A stretch of DNA of 64,000 nt, from positions 1-64,000 of the forward strand of contig NZ_JAATEO010000003.1 in the NCBI RefSeq assembly GCF_012034245.1. Reading direction: 5' to 3'. Made by a program: the position numbers and the translations under genes. The notes under the pieces are model-generated. The model was not told the DNA's origin. It ran no database searches and saw nothing but the letters and a program-made list of their open reading frames with translations. This document shows, piece after piece, positions 52,510-60,798 of this stretch. How positions within the stretch are numbered: the first letter of the stretch is position 1; every line of letters starts with the position of its first letter. Source of the DNA: Micromonospora thermarum. GTDB taxonomy: Bacteria; Actinomycetota; Actinomycetes; Mycobacteriales; Micromonosporaceae.

Positions 52510-53468
52510 GGACCGGGGCGGCGGCCGGGCACCCCGGCTACTTCCACGAGGCGATCCGCTACGACACCGACGACGAGCTGCTCGCGGTGGTGGTGCCGTT
52601 CCTGCTCGGCGGCGTCGAGGCGGGTGAGCCGACGTTCGTGGCACTGGGCGAGCGCAACGCCAAGCTGGTGCGGGCGGCAGTGCCCACCGGAGCGGCGGTG
52701 GAGTTCCTGCCGGGCGGCGACGTGTACGCGCGTCCCGCCGCCGCCATCCGGTCCTACCGGCAGCTCCTCGCCGAGCAGGTGGCCGGCGGCGCGAAGCAGA
52801 TCCGGATCATCGGCGAGGTCCCCGAGGTGGCGCTCGGCGCCACGTGGGACTGGTGGGCCCGCTACGAGTCCGCGATCAACCACGCGTACGACGACTTCCC
52901 GCTCTGGAGCATGTGCCCGTACGACACCCGGATCGTCCCGCCCGCGGTGCTGGCCGACGTGGCCCGGACCCATCCCCGGTTCGCCACGCCGGACGGCGGG
53001 CACGTGCCCAGCCCGACCTGGACCCCGCCGGAGGCCTTCCTCCGCGAGCACCGGCCCGCCCCGCCGGATCCGATCCAGGCGGCCCCGCCGGTGGTCGACC
53101 TGCGCGACCCGTCGGCGGCGGACGCCCGCGCCGCCGTCTACGGGGCCGACCAGGGCCGGCTGCCGGTCGACGACCTCGAGGACCTGGTCGTCGCGGTCAG
53201 CGAGATCGTCACCAACGCGCTGCGCCACGGTCGGGCACCGGTCCGGATGCGCCTGTGGGCCGCCCCCGACCGCATCGTCGTCACGGTCAGCGACGCGGGC
53301 ACCGGCCCGGCCGACCCGTACGCCGGGCTGCTGCCGGCCGGGAACGGCAGTCCGGGCGGTCTGGGCCTGTGGATCACGTACCAGTCGTGCAACCACGTCA
53401 GCCAGCATCACGGCCCGGACGGCTTCACCCTCCGGCTGACCGGCGGCTCCCCGTACACCGCGCGCTGA
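52506..53468 (+). CDS. MEDS sensory domain + HATPase (anti-sigma factor-type)
   Basis: Encodes 320 residues. An N-terminal MEDS domain (HPGYFHEAIRYDTDDELLAV, QIRIIGEVPEVALG) is followed by a C-terminal GHKL ATPase domain (LVVAVSEIVTNALRHG, VTVSDAGTGPADP, GGLGLWITYQSC). No HisKA domain is present, so this is an RsbW-like switch rather than a classical sensor kinase. With the upstream MEDS-STAS protein it makes a pair in which both partners have the same input domain. Confidence 0.82.
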   Translation: MRTGAAAGHPGYFHEAIRYDTDDELLAVVVPFLLGGVEAGEPTFVALGERNAKLVRAAVPTGAAVEFLPGGDVYARPAAAIRSYRQLLAEQVAGGAKQIRIIGEVPEVALGATWDWWARYESAINHAYDDFPLWSMCPYDTRIVPPAVLADVARTHPRFATPDGGHVPSPTWTPPEAFLREHRPAPPDPIQAAPPVVDLRDPSAADARAAVYGADQGRLPVDDLEDLVVAVSEIVTNALRHGRAPVRMRLWAAPDRIVVTVSDAGTGPADPYAGLLPAGNGSPGGLGLWITYQSCNHVSQHHGPDGFTLRLTGGSPYTAR

Positions 53469-53540
53469 CCGACACGCTGAGGGCACGCGACGGCGCCGCG
53501 GCGTTGCGGGCCACGGCGCCGGTTCGGATCCCGCCTCCGG

Positions 53541-53981
53541 TCAGCGCCGGGCGGGCCGGCGGGTGAGGGCCAGCCCGAGGCCGATCATGCTGACGCCGAG
53601 GAAGAGGTGCAGCCAGTCGTCAGGGTTGTTGAGCGGTACGAAGTTCGCCGCGCTGTCGTGGTCGACGACCAGGCCGTAAAGCCAGAGCAACAGGTAGATC
53701 GCGCCACCACCGATGAGGTAGGTGCGGGCGCTGGAGACGGTCCGGGCCAGCGCGAGCCCGGCCACGCCGAACGCCAGGTGGACCAGGTTGTGCAGGATCG
53801 ACACCTGGAACAGGCCGAGCAGCTTCGCCTCGGATTCGTGCCCGGCGAACTTCATCGTGTCGTACTCGGTCGTGATGCCCGGGATGAAGCCGAGGATCCC
53901 GATCAGCAGGAAGACCGCGCCGACGAGCTGCGCGGCGGTGCGCACCGGGTGTTTTCCGGTGTCGGTGCGGGGCCTGGCCAT
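53541..53981 (-). CDS. DUF4383 membrane protein
   Basis: Encodes 146 residues from ATG 53981, with four TM helices (AAQLVGAVFLLIGILGFIPG, LVHLAFGVAGLALA, YLIGGGAIYLLLWLYGLV, HLFLGVSMIGLGLAL) and the family's conserved LLGLFQVSILHNLVHLAFG. Function unknown; common in actinobacteria. An in-frame GTG or ATG 24 codons upstream would add a basic non-family segment. Confidence 0.8.
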   Translation of the reverse strand: MARPRTDTGKHPVRTAAQLVGAVFLLIGILGFIPGITTEYDTMKFAGHESEAKLLGLFQVSILHNLVHLAFGVAGLALARTVSSARTYLIGGGAIYLLLWLYGLVVDHDSAANFVPLNNPDDWLHLFLGVSMIGLGLALTRRPARR

Positions 53982-54092
53982 GTCATCCACCTCCGTCGAC
54001 TGAACTGTGCGTAACGGTGTCCCCGCCCGGATCCGGCTGAAACGCCGAATCATGGGCAGGTGTAGGCCCGGGCGGGACGGGTAGGGGCGGGG

Positions 54093-54611
54093 ATGCTGTC
54101 ACGTGCGGTGCCGGAGGGCCTGCTCGCCGGGTTGGCGGGCGCGGCGGTGATGACGCTCGGTGAGAAGCTGGAGCAGCGGATCACCCGGCGACCTGACTCG
54201 TACGTCCCCGCGCGCACTCTCCAGCGCCTGGCCCACCGTCCCGAGCGCCCTCCGGAGCGGTCACGCGGGACGAACCTGGTGATGCACTACGGCCAGGGCG
54301 TGCTCATGGGTGTGCTGCGGTCGACGATGGCGTACGTCGGGATGCGCGGGCCGCTCGCGTCCGGCATGTTCACGGTGATCCGGCTGACCAGCGACCAGAT
54401 CTTCGAGAACGCCACCGGTGTGGGCGCGCCCCCGCAGACCTGGCCGCGCCGCGAACTCGTCATCGACGTCCTCCACAAGGCGACCTACGCGTACGCGACC
54501 GGGGTGGTGGCCGACGCGCTGGCCGCGCGGCGGGGCCCCGGGCCGGGCGAGCGGCACGCCGCCGTCCGTCCCGGCCGGCACAGCGACGTCGGGCCGCTCG
54601 CCCGCGGTTGA
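54093..54611 (+). CDS. hypothetical protein (172 aa), putatively membrane-associated
   Basis: Encodes 172 residues. An amphipathic or weak TM helix near the N-terminus (GLLAGLAGAAVMTLGEKLEQ) and two further moderately hydrophobic segments (YGQGVLMGVLRSTMAYVGM and KATYAYATGVVADALAA) are visible. I recognise it only as a recurring actinobacterial hypothetical. It is divergent from the DUF4383 gene. Confidence 0.6.
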   Translation: MLSRAVPEGLLAGLAGAAVMTLGEKLEQRITRRPDSYVPARTLQRLAHRPERPPERSRGTNLVMHYGQGVLMGVLRSTMAYVGMRGPLASGMFTVIRLTSDQIFENATGVGAPPQTWPRRELVIDVLHKATYAYATGVVADALAARRGPGPGERHAAVRPGRHSDVGPLARG

Positions 54612-54691
54612 CGGCGCGGGCCCCGTGGTCGCCGCCCCGGCCCGGGCCTGACCAGCGAGTCCAGGTCCGGCCCACGCGGCGCAGCGGGGGG

Positions 54692-55843
54692 TCACCGCCG
54701 GCGGAGCCGTGCGGCGAGGGCGGCGCGGAGCTCGTTCCCGCCCGCGCCGGTCAGCGCCGAGGCCGGCACCGCCTCCGGGTACGCCCGCTGCAGCGCGTCG
54801 ACCCACTCCGGGGGCGTCACGTCGATCTTGTTGAGCACCAGCAGCTCCGGTACATCGCCGGCGCCGATCTCGTGCAGCACCCCGTGCACGGTGGTGATCT
54901 GGTCGAGCGCGTCGGGCGCGGAGGCGTCCACCACGTGCAGCACCAGGTCGCTGCGGCTGACCTCGTCAAGCGTGGACCGGAACGCGTCGACCAACTGGTG
55001 CGGCAGGTGCCGGACGAACCCGACGGTGTCCGTGACCGTGCACAGCACGTCGTCGACGCGGACCCGGCGTACCGTCGGGTCGAGGGTCGCGAAGAGCACG
55101 TCCTGGACCTGCGCGTCCGCTCCGGTCAGCCGGTTGAGCAGGGCCGACTTGCCGGCGTTGGTGTAGCCGGTGATCGCCACCGAGGGCACCTGGTTCCGGG
55201 CCCGCCGTTCCCGGTTGCGCTGCCGCCGCCGGGCCAGCTCGGTGGCGTTGCGGCGCAGCGTAGTGGCCCGGTGGCGCAGCCGGCGGCGCTGGGTCTCCAG
55301 GCGCATCTCACCCGGGCCGCGGACACCCATGCCGGCACCGCCGGCCATCCGGCCACCACCCACCCGGGACATCGACCGCCCGTCGCCCCGCAGCCGCGGC
55401 AGCTGGTACGCGATCTGCGCCAGTTCCACCTGCAACCGGCCCTCACTGGTGCGCGCGTGTTCGGCGAAGATGTCGAGGATCAGCGCGGTGCGGTCGACCA
55501 CGCGGACGCCCACGCGCTCCTCCAGGTTGCGCACCTGCCCCGGGCTCAGCTCACCGTCGGCGATGACCAGGTCGGCGCCCGTCCGCTCGGTCAGCGCCGC
55601 GAGTTCGTCGACCTTGCCCGAGCCGACGAAGGTGGCGGGGTCGGGACGGGGCCGGTTCTGCACCACCTCGTCGACCACGGACAGCCCGTCCGTGTCGGCG
55701 AGCCGGCGCAGCTCCGCCAGCGACACCTCGGTGCCCGGGCCGGTGTCGGCCGCCTCGTCCTCGCGGTGCACCGCCAGGAGCACCGCGGTGGGCCGCTCTC
55801 CCCGGGGAGCGCCACCGTTGCCCAACAGCCACTGTCCCGCCAT
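54692..55843 (-). CDS. hflX: GTPase HflX
   Basis: Encodes 383 residues from ATG 55843. The HflX N-terminal domain (DPATFVGSGKVDELAALTER, LIADGELSPGQVRNLEERVG, RTALILDIFAEHARTSEGRL) and GPGEMRLETQRR precede a G domain with G1 GYTNAGKSALLNRL, G3 DTVGFVRHLPHQLV and G4 NKID. It acts on ribosomes, splitting stalled 70S particles. The C-terminal Ala/Arg tail is standard. Monocistronic by appearance. Confidence 0.9.
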   Translation of the reverse strand: MAGQWLLGNGGAPRGERPTAVLLAVHREDEAADTGPGTEVSLAELRRLADTDGLSVVDEVVQNRPRPDPATFVGSGKVDELAALTERTGADLVIADGELSPGQVRNLEERVGVRVVDRTALILDIFAEHARTSEGRLQVELAQIAYQLPRLRGDGRSMSRVGGGRMAGGAGMGVRGPGEMRLETQRRRLRHRATTLRRNATELARRRQRNRERRARNQVPSVAITGYTNAGKSALLNRLTGADAQVQDVLFATLDPTVRRVRVDDVLCTVTDTVGFVRHLPHQLVDAFRSTLDEVSRSDLVLHVVDASAPDALDQITTVHGVLHEIGAGDVPELLVLNKIDVTPPEWVDALQRAYPEAVPASALTGAGGNELRAALAARLRRR

Positions 55844-56036
55844 CCGCGAACCTCGTCTCACCTCGCGTCGGCATCCGACCTACCCGCAAACGGGCGGCGC
55901 ATGCCGGGCACGGGCGACACCTGCCCGAGCGCGTGGCGGCCGTCACGAGCGGCCGAGCCAGCCGGACGACCGGAGGTACGGTCGGCTGGGCGGCCGGCGT
56001 CATCGGGCGCACGACCTGTCGAGGGGGGAAGCGGCC

Positions 56037-57269
56037 GTGCCGGATGCCGAGGAGCTGGTCAGCGATGCGCTGGCGGCGGTGCGCGGCGCCGACGTACGCC
56101 TCGCGGAGCGGCAGCTGGACCGGCTGATGATCGGCACGGGCGGTGCGGACGGCGCACGAGCGGTGGACGCCGCCCTCTTCCGGCGGCTGGTGCGGACGGT
56201 CGGGCGCCTCGTGCCGCGCGGCTGGCAGCCGGTCGACCTGGCCCGGCTCGCGACCCGCCGGCTGGGTCCGCGCGACGCCGGGCTGGTGGTGGACGCGCTC
56301 GCCGCGCACCGCCGGGACCTGGCCGATCCGGTGCCGGACTGGTGGGAGGCGCAGCTTCACGAGCTGGCCGCGACGGTGTGGTGGAACGCGGACGACCGCC
56401 ACCTCGCCGCCTGGTCGGCGCGCACCGGCTCGGACCGCTTCACCGCCCTGCGCGCGGCCGTCGACGCGCTGGCGCTGGTCGACGGGTTGCCGCCGATCGC
56501 GGTGCTCCGCCCGCCGCCCGGCGCGCCGGCGGCGGCCACGACCCGGCCGGCGCCCGGCGGCTCCCGCATGCTCGAGCGGGTCCGAGCCCTGCTGGCCAAA
56601 GCCGAGTCGACCACCTTCCCGGCCGAGGCGGAGGCCTTCACGGCGAAGGCCCAGGAGCTGATGGCGCGGCACAGCATCGAGGCGGCCCTGCTGGCCGCAC
56701 CGGACCCGGCCGACGTGCCCACCGGGGTACGCCTCGGCACCGATTCCCCGTACGCGGGCGCGAAGGCGCTGCTGGTGCAGGAGGTCGCGGCGGCCAACCG
56801 GTGCGAGGCCGTGTGGTCCGACGACCTCGGGTTCAGCACGGTGCTGGGGTGGCCGACCGACCTGGAGGCGGTCGAACTGCTCTACACGTCGCTGCTCGTG
56901 CAGGCCACCGCGGCAATGCTGCGGGGACGCGGCGAGCGGCGGCAGTCGGGCGGCCGGCGGACCCGCGGCTACGACGAGTCGTTCCTCAACGCGTTCGCCC
57001 TGCGCATCGGGGAGCGCCTGCGGGCGGCGACCGGCGCCGCCACCGAGGAGGCCGGCCCGGAGCGGCTGCTGCCGGTGCTGGCAGCGCGCTCCGAGGCGGT
57101 GCGGGAACGCCTCGACACCCTCTTCCCGGGCGTCACCCGGGCCCGGCTCACCGTCCGCGACGCCGAGGGCTGGACGTCGGGCACCGCCGCCGCCGATCGG
57201 GCATCGCTGGGCGCGACGCCGGGCCGCCCGGCCCGGCCGGTCCGCGGGGGCCGGCGCCGCGACCGATGA
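56037..57269 (+). CDS. DUF2786 domain protein
   Basis: Encodes 410 residues from GTG 56037 with a GAGGGGGGAA ribosome binding site eight bases upstream. Middle region LERVRALLAKAESTTFPAEA followed by EAFTAKAQELMARHSIE is the DUF2786 signature, and AAANRCEAVWSDDL begins the associated C-terminal domain (YDESFLNAFALRIGERLR). Function unknown; sometimes phage-related but here in a core-like setting. The stop overlaps the ATG of the next gene by 4 bp (ATGA), so they may be coupled. Confidence 0.78.
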   Translation: MPDAEELVSDALAAVRGADVRLAERQLDRLMIGTGGADGARAVDAALFRRLVRTVGRLVPRGWQPVDLARLATRRLGPRDAGLVVDALAAHRRDLADPVPDWWEAQLHELAATVWWNADDRHLAAWSARTGSDRFTALRAAVDALALVDGLPPIAVLRPPPGAPAAATTRPAPGGSRMLERVRALLAKAESTTFPAEAEAFTAKAQELMARHSIEAALLAAPDPADVPTGVRLGTDSPYAGAKALLVQEVAAANRCEAVWSDDLGFSTVLGWPTDLEAVELLYTSLLVQATAAMLRGRGERRQSGGRRTRGYDESFLNAFALRIGERLRAATGAATEEAGPERLLPVLAARSEAVRERLDTLFPGVTRARLTVRDAEGWTSGTAAADRASLGATPGRPARPVRGGRRRDR

Positions 57270-57934
57270 GTTCGGCCGGCGCCGGTCGTCCAACCCACAT
57301 GAGTACGGTGACGTGTCAGATCTCGATCTCTCTGGACGGGTACGTGGCGGGGCCGGACCAGAGCCTCCAGGATCCGCTGGGCCGGGGCGGTCTGCGCCTG
57401 CACGAGTGGCTCTTCGCCGCCGACCGGTGGCGGGAACAGCACGGCGAGTCCGGCGGTGAGGCCGGCGTGGATTCCCAGGTCGTCGACGAGGCGATCCGGG
57501 ACGTCGGCGCGTACGTGATGGGCCGGCGGATGTTCGGCGGCGGTGACGGCCCGTGGGACCTGACGTGGCGGGGCTGGTGGGGTGAGGAGCCCCCGTTCCG
57601 CACGCCGGTCTTCGTGCTGACCCACCATCCCCGGCCGTCGTTGCCGATGGCCGGCGGCACCGATTTCCACTTCGTCACCGACGGGATCCACTCGGCGCTG
57701 GAGCAGGCCCGGAAGGCCGCCGGTGACCGGGAGGTCGCGATCGCGGGCGGCGCGAGCGCCGTCCGGCAGTACCTGGCGGCGGGTCTCGTCGACACGCTCC
57801 AACTGCACGTGGTGCCGATCATGCTGGGCGCGGGCGAACGCCTCTTCGACGGCCTGGCCGACCTGCGCCTGAAGCAGACCAGGGTGGTCCCCGGCCCAAC
57901 CGTGACCCACGTGACCTACCGCGTCCTGCCCTGA
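57266..57934 (+). CDS. dihydrofolate reductase-like (RibD C-terminal) protein
   Basis: Encodes 222 residues from ATG 57266, or 211 from ATG 57299 where the family sequence MSTVTCQISISLDGYVAGPD begins. DHFR-fold features: ISLDGYVAGPDQSLQDPLGR, GAYVMGRRMFGGG, PVFVLTHHPRP, VAIAGGASAVRQYLAAGLVD and ELHVVPIMLGAGERLF-like LQLHVVPIMLGAG. Such proteins are NADPH-dependent reductases of mostly unknown substrate, distinct from FolA. The 57266 start creates an ATGA overlap with the DUF2786 gene. It is a paralogue of the broken gene at 41990. Confidence 0.82.
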   Translation: MSSAGAGRPTHMSTVTCQISISLDGYVAGPDQSLQDPLGRGGLRLHEWLFAADRWREQHGESGGEAGVDSQVVDEAIRDVGAYVMGRRMFGGGDGPWDLTWRGWWGEEPPFRTPVFVLTHHPRPSLPMAGGTDFHFVTDGIHSALEQARKAAGDREVAIAGGASAVRQYLAAGLVDTLQLHVVPIMLGAGERLFDGLADLRLKQTRVVPGPTVTHVTYRVLP

Positions 57935-57950
57935 CCGTCCCCCGGGCCCC

Positions 57951-57996
57951 GGCGCGGCGCGCGACACGGGGGCGCGTGCCGCGCCGGCCCCTCCCC
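57951..57996. terminator. bidirectional hairpin after the DHFR-like gene
   Basis: A GC-rich imperfect hairpin with arms CCGGCGCGGC near 57950-57959 and GCCGCGCCGG near 57978-57987, with inner GCGCG/CGCGT pairing. It lies between convergent genes and can end both transcripts. Confidence 0.55.
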
Positions 57997-57999
57997 CGG

Positions 58000-58068
58000 C
58001 GATCTTGCACTTAGTGCCCTTGATTCGCCCGGAGAGCGCGAATTGTCGGGGCAACAACTGCAAGATCG
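58000..58068. repeat. 69-bp imperfect palindrome, dispersed-repeat-like
   Basis: Arms CGATCTTGCA (58000-58009) and TGCAAGATCG (58059-58068) are perfect complements. Inner segments GTGCCC/GGGGCAAC and ATTCG/CGAAT also pair, with several mismatches. Sequences of the form GATCTTGCACTT...TGCAAGATC are, as I recall, recurrent intergenic repeats in Micromonospora. The 3' arm lies five bases from the stop of the convergent minus-strand gene. Confidence 0.65.
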
Positions 58069-58072
58069 ACGG

Positions 58073-58330
58073 TCAGCAGCAGGGAGCGCGGGCGCGGGCC
58101 CAGCCGGTGAAGCGGTCGGCCAGGTCGACGGGCGTGCCGGGGTCGAGCCCCGTGAGGTGTTCGACGGCCTCGGACTGGAGAGTCGCCAGGTAGACCAGCA
58201 GGGCCGCCCGGTCGTTGCGGTACTCGCCGAGGAGACGCAACTTGGCCGGCGAGCACGGCCAGGCGATGCCGCACGCCGCGCAGCGCCAGGTCGGCCGCGA
58301 GGGACGGTGGTCGACGGTACGGCGGCTCAC
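58073..58330 (-). CDS. small actinobacterial hypothetical protein (85 aa)
   Basis: Encodes 85 residues from GTG 58330: HRPSRPTWRCAACGIAWPCSPAKL, then a helical part LLVYLATLQSEAVEHLTG and DLADRFTGWARAR. The Cys pattern CxxC...C at the N-terminus suggests a small zinc-binding motif. Proteins of this type are frequent beside XRE/DUF397 loci in actinobacteria but have no assigned function. It overlaps the upstream gene by 4 bp (GTGA). Confidence 0.68.
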   Translation of the reverse strand: MSRRTVDHRPSRPTWRCAACGIAWPCSPAKLRLLGEYRNDRAALLVYLATLQSEAVEHLTGLDPGTPVDLADRFTGWARARAPCC

Positions 58331-58578
58331 CGGCCCTCCACCTCGCGGACCCGGTCTGCGCGGACGAGCGCGTACCGCTCGCGGACGGCGACGGACCCGT
58401 CCGGGCGGACCTCCCGCCCCCGCACCTCCACCCAGACCACCCCGTCGAACTCGCTGCGGCCGATCACCTCGGAGATGTGCAGGGTCAGGGGCCCGGTCCC
58501 GAACTTGTAGCCGTCCTCGGGGACGCGGATGGTGTGGCCAACGACGAGACTCACCAGCGGCCCCCGTTCGCACGCCAT
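58327..58578 (-). CDS. small hypothetical protein (83 aa)
   Basis: Encodes 83 residues from ATG 58578, all-beta in appearance (VVGHTIRVPEDGYKFGTGPL, TLHISEVIGRSEFDGVVWVE, RYALVRADRVREVEG). Not recognised. Coupled to the 85-residue gene by a GTGA overlap, and divergent from the XRE regulator gene 337 bp away, so the pair may belong to the same regulatory locus. Confidence 0.65.
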   Translation of the reverse strand: MACERGPLVSLVVGHTIRVPEDGYKFGTGPLTLHISEVIGRSEFDGVVWVEVRGREVRPDGSVAVRERYALVRADRVREVEGR

Positions 58579-58915
58579 TGCTGCGCCGGTGTCAGGTTTC
58601 CGGGACGGCCCGGCTGGACTGCGGGAAGTGGCCGGGTCGGGGCGAACAGCGCTGCCGGCAGGTTGGCCCCGCGGATGCGCCGGGGAAGCGGCGGCGGCAG
58701 GGGCTCGCATCGCCAGAATCTGAGTCGCACGGGCGGACCTCCTTCGTCTCATGGATCGGGGCCGCCTCGCCCTCATGCCGAGGCGGCCCCGTGACCAGCG
58801 CAGCCGCCGGGTTCCGGGTCACCTCCACCAGCCGCACCGTCCCTTTCAGAGTGCGATCGTGGGACTACGCTCGGAAGGAGGTCGATGCTTTCAGCGGCTT
58901 TCAGCAGGAGGACCG
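58579..58915. promoter_or_regulatory. divergent control region of the XRE locus
   Basis: No gene is supported in these 337 bp. On the plus strand TACGCT (58868-58873) may be the -10 of the XRE gene. Three copies of CTTTCAG occur at 58843-58849, 58888-58894 and 58898-58904; the last two are 10 bp apart and lie in the leader between promoter and ribosome binding site. They are good candidates for an operator. AGGAGG at 58906-58911 precedes the GTG start. Confidence 0.5.
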
Positions 58916-59983
58916 GTGGATGATCTCGGCGCACAACTGCGGCAGGCTCGTACCGAGGCCGGCGTCACGCTCGCCTCGGTGGCTGCCCGGACGTGCTACT
59001 CGGCATCGCACCTGAGCAACGTCGAGGCTGGACGGCGAGCGGCGACCCCTGACATCGTGCTCGCCTACGCGCGGGCGCTCGGGGAGGGCGACGTGAACCG
59101 ACGGCAAGTGCTCGGCCTGGCGGCGGGTGTCGTCGGCCCGGTCGTGGCCGGTGAACTCATCCGGGTAGGTTTCAGCGCCGCCCTTCAAGGCCGTGCCGCT
59201 GAAGAGGACTGGCGTGAGCGGGTCGACCAGTACGGGCGCGACTACATGGCGGTCGGTGCGACCGTGCTTCAGACGCGCCTCGCGAGCGACCTGGTGATCC
59301 TGCAACAGCACCTAGACACGCCTCGCATGTGGTCGCACGCGGCAAGGGCGCTGGTCACCTACGGGAAGACGACCCCGAACCCGGTCGAGGCGATCCGGTG
59401 GTACGACCTGGCGACCACTGCCGCCGACCGTTCCGACGACCTGACCGTCCGAGTGTGGGTACGCGGTCGCGCCGCGATCGCCCTCGCCTACGAGGGGGCG
59501 GCGCTTCCGACGGCGCGACGATATGCGGACCAGGCGACTGCGCTGTCCGACCAGCCGTCGCTCGGTCGCGTCCAGGCACTCATGGCCAGGGCACACGTCG
59601 CGGCGGGACGCGGCGACAATGCGGGGGCCGTCGCCCTCGACACCGAAGCGCGCCGGGTCTTCGATCACGTCGCCTCACCCGACAGCGAGGTCTCCGACAC
59701 CGCCGTCCCGCCGTGGCGGATGGCGACCTTCCGCAGCATGCTGTACGCCCGAATCGGGATGCCGGGCCCCGGCACCGAAGCGCAGGAGGAGGCCGACCGA
59801 GCCCGGCCGGAGGGCCTATTGCGCTTCGCGACGCACATCGAACTACACCGAGGGCTCACCATGGCGAAGGCCGGCGACAAGGCGGGCGGTGTCGCGTACG
59901 CACGACGGGCGTGGGATGCCCTCCCGGCCGAGCGGCGGTCACAGAGCCTCGCCCTGATGCTTCGCGAGGTCGAGCGAGCGTGA
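58916..59983 (+). CDS. XRE-family HTH regulator with TPR-like C-terminal domain
   Basis: Encodes 355 residues from GTG 58916. HTH at residues 1-60 (LGAQLRQARTEAGVTLASVA, then SASHLSNVEAGRRAATPDIV). The remaining ~290 residues are helical and TPR-like (AARALVTYGKTTPNPVEAIR, AHVAAGRGDNAGAVALDTEA). This matches the large family of actinobacterial regulators paired with a DUF397 protein (BldB/WhiJ-type modules), where the DUF397 partner relieves or modifies repression. Its stop overlaps a GTG in the DUF397 frame (GTGA). Codon usage is somewhat less GC-biased than in flanking genes. Confidence 0.83.
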   Translation: MDDLGAQLRQARTEAGVTLASVAARTCYSASHLSNVEAGRRAATPDIVLAYARALGEGDVNRRQVLGLAAGVVGPVVAGELIRVGFSAALQGRAAEEDWRERVDQYGRDYMAVGATVLQTRLASDLVILQQHLDTPRMWSHAARALVTYGKTTPNPVEAIRWYDLATTAADRSDDLTVRVWVRGRAAIALAYEGAALPTARRYADQATALSDQPSLGRVQALMARAHVAAGRGDNAGAVALDTEARRVFDHVASPDSEVSDTAVPPWRMATFRSMLYARIGMPGPGTEAQEEADRARPEGLLRFATHIELHRGLTMAKAGDKAGGVAYARRAWDALPAERRSQSLALMLREVERA

Positions 59984-60015
59984 GCGGCGATGTCAACGAG
60001 AGGATTAGCGGAATC

Positions 60016-60207
60016 ATGGACCTGAACGGCGCGCGGTGGCGCAAGAGCAGCCGCAGCAGCGGCAACGGCGGCAACTGCGTCGAGGTCGCCGACAACCTCC
60101 CCGGCGTGGTCGCCGTACGCGACTCGAAGGACCCGACCGGCCCGGCGCTGACCTTCGCCCCCACCGCCTGGCGGGCGTTCGTCACTCAGGTCGCCGAGCG
60201 GGGCTGA
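60016..60207 (+). CDS. DUF397 domain protein
   Basis: Encodes 63 residues from ATG 60016: WRKSSRSSGNGGNCVEVADN, GVVAVRDSKDPTGPALTFAP, WRAFVTQV, the full DUF397 consensus. A GTG at 59980, overlapping the XRE stop, would add 12 residues and couple translation. DUF397 proteins act with the preceding XRE regulator in development or as toxin-antitoxin-like pairs. Confidence 0.88.
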   Translation: MDLNGARWRKSSRSSGNGGNCVEVADNLPGVVAVRDSKDPTGPALTFAPTAWRAFVTQVAERG

Positions 60208-60555
60208 GGAAACGGCCCCCGGAGGGACCGAAATCCTCCAAGGTCTCCAGACGCCGGCCCGTCAGGGGGTGGCGCTGGCTGGGGCGGGCGAGGGCGGTGG
60301 TGGGGCTCCGGCTTCGCCCCGGCGCTCGTCGTGCGCCCCGAGGACCAGCACGGCCAGGGCCGCGATAGCGGCGGCACGCCGCGCGAGCACGACGAACCGG
60401 GACACCGGTTCACCCCCGTTCTGCACCACGACGTCCCCTGTGGACGCCGATGACGCCGCCATCGGCGTCGTCCTGGCAACGAGTGGACTCGTCGGCGGGA
60501 CACGTCACCGCCGGGGCGGCACGTGGCCGTCCCGGCGGTGACACGTACGCCCTGA
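60208..60555. other. intergenic region between DUF397 and csbD genes
   Basis: No gene is firmly supported. A minus-strand frame at 60262-60462 could encode 66 residues with one hydrophobic segment (RFVVLARRAAAIAALAVLVL) and a Pro-rich tail; it has no clear ribosome binding site and I leave it unassigned. The csbD terminator lies at the right edge. Confidence 0.45.
60504..60542 (-). terminator. terminator after csbD
   Basis: A 16-bp stem with one G-T wobble (60504-60519 with 60527-60542) and a 7-base loop starts 13 bases after the csbD stop on the minus strand. Confidence 0.75.
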
Positions 60556-60729
60556 TCAACTCTTGAAGGCGTCCTTGATCTTCTCGCCGGCCTGCTTGAG
60601 GTTGGCGCCGGCCTGGTCGTTCCGGCCCTCGGCCTCAAGCCGCTCGTTGTCGGTGGCGCGCCCGGCGCCCTCCTTGATCTTGCCGGCGGTGTTCTCGGCG
60701 GTGTTGTTGACCTTGTCCTCGATACCCAT
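60556..60729 (-). CDS. CsbD family stress protein
   Basis: Encodes 57 residues from ATG 60729 (GGAGG five bases upstream): IEDKVNNTAENTAGKIKEGA, then GRATDNERLEAEGRNDQAGA and NLKQAGEKIKDAFK, the typical CsbD-like repeat of short amphipathic helices. Small, hydrophilic, usually sigma-B-type stress-induced; molecular role unknown. Followed by a terminator. Confidence 0.87.
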   Translation of the reverse strand: MGIEDKVNNTAENTAGKIKEGAGRATDNERLEAEGRNDQAGANLKQAGEKIKDAFKS

Positions 60730-60798
60730 GTCGGCCTCCAGAATCCGGGGGTGCCGTTCGGTCACGATGTACCCCGGACGCGGGCGTCCAACCGTGGG

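Noticed and set aside
60262..60462. Minus-strand 66-codon frame with one hydrophobic helix
   Set aside because: No convincing ribosome binding site and a Pro/Ala-rich tail typical of chance frames; kept only as a remark.
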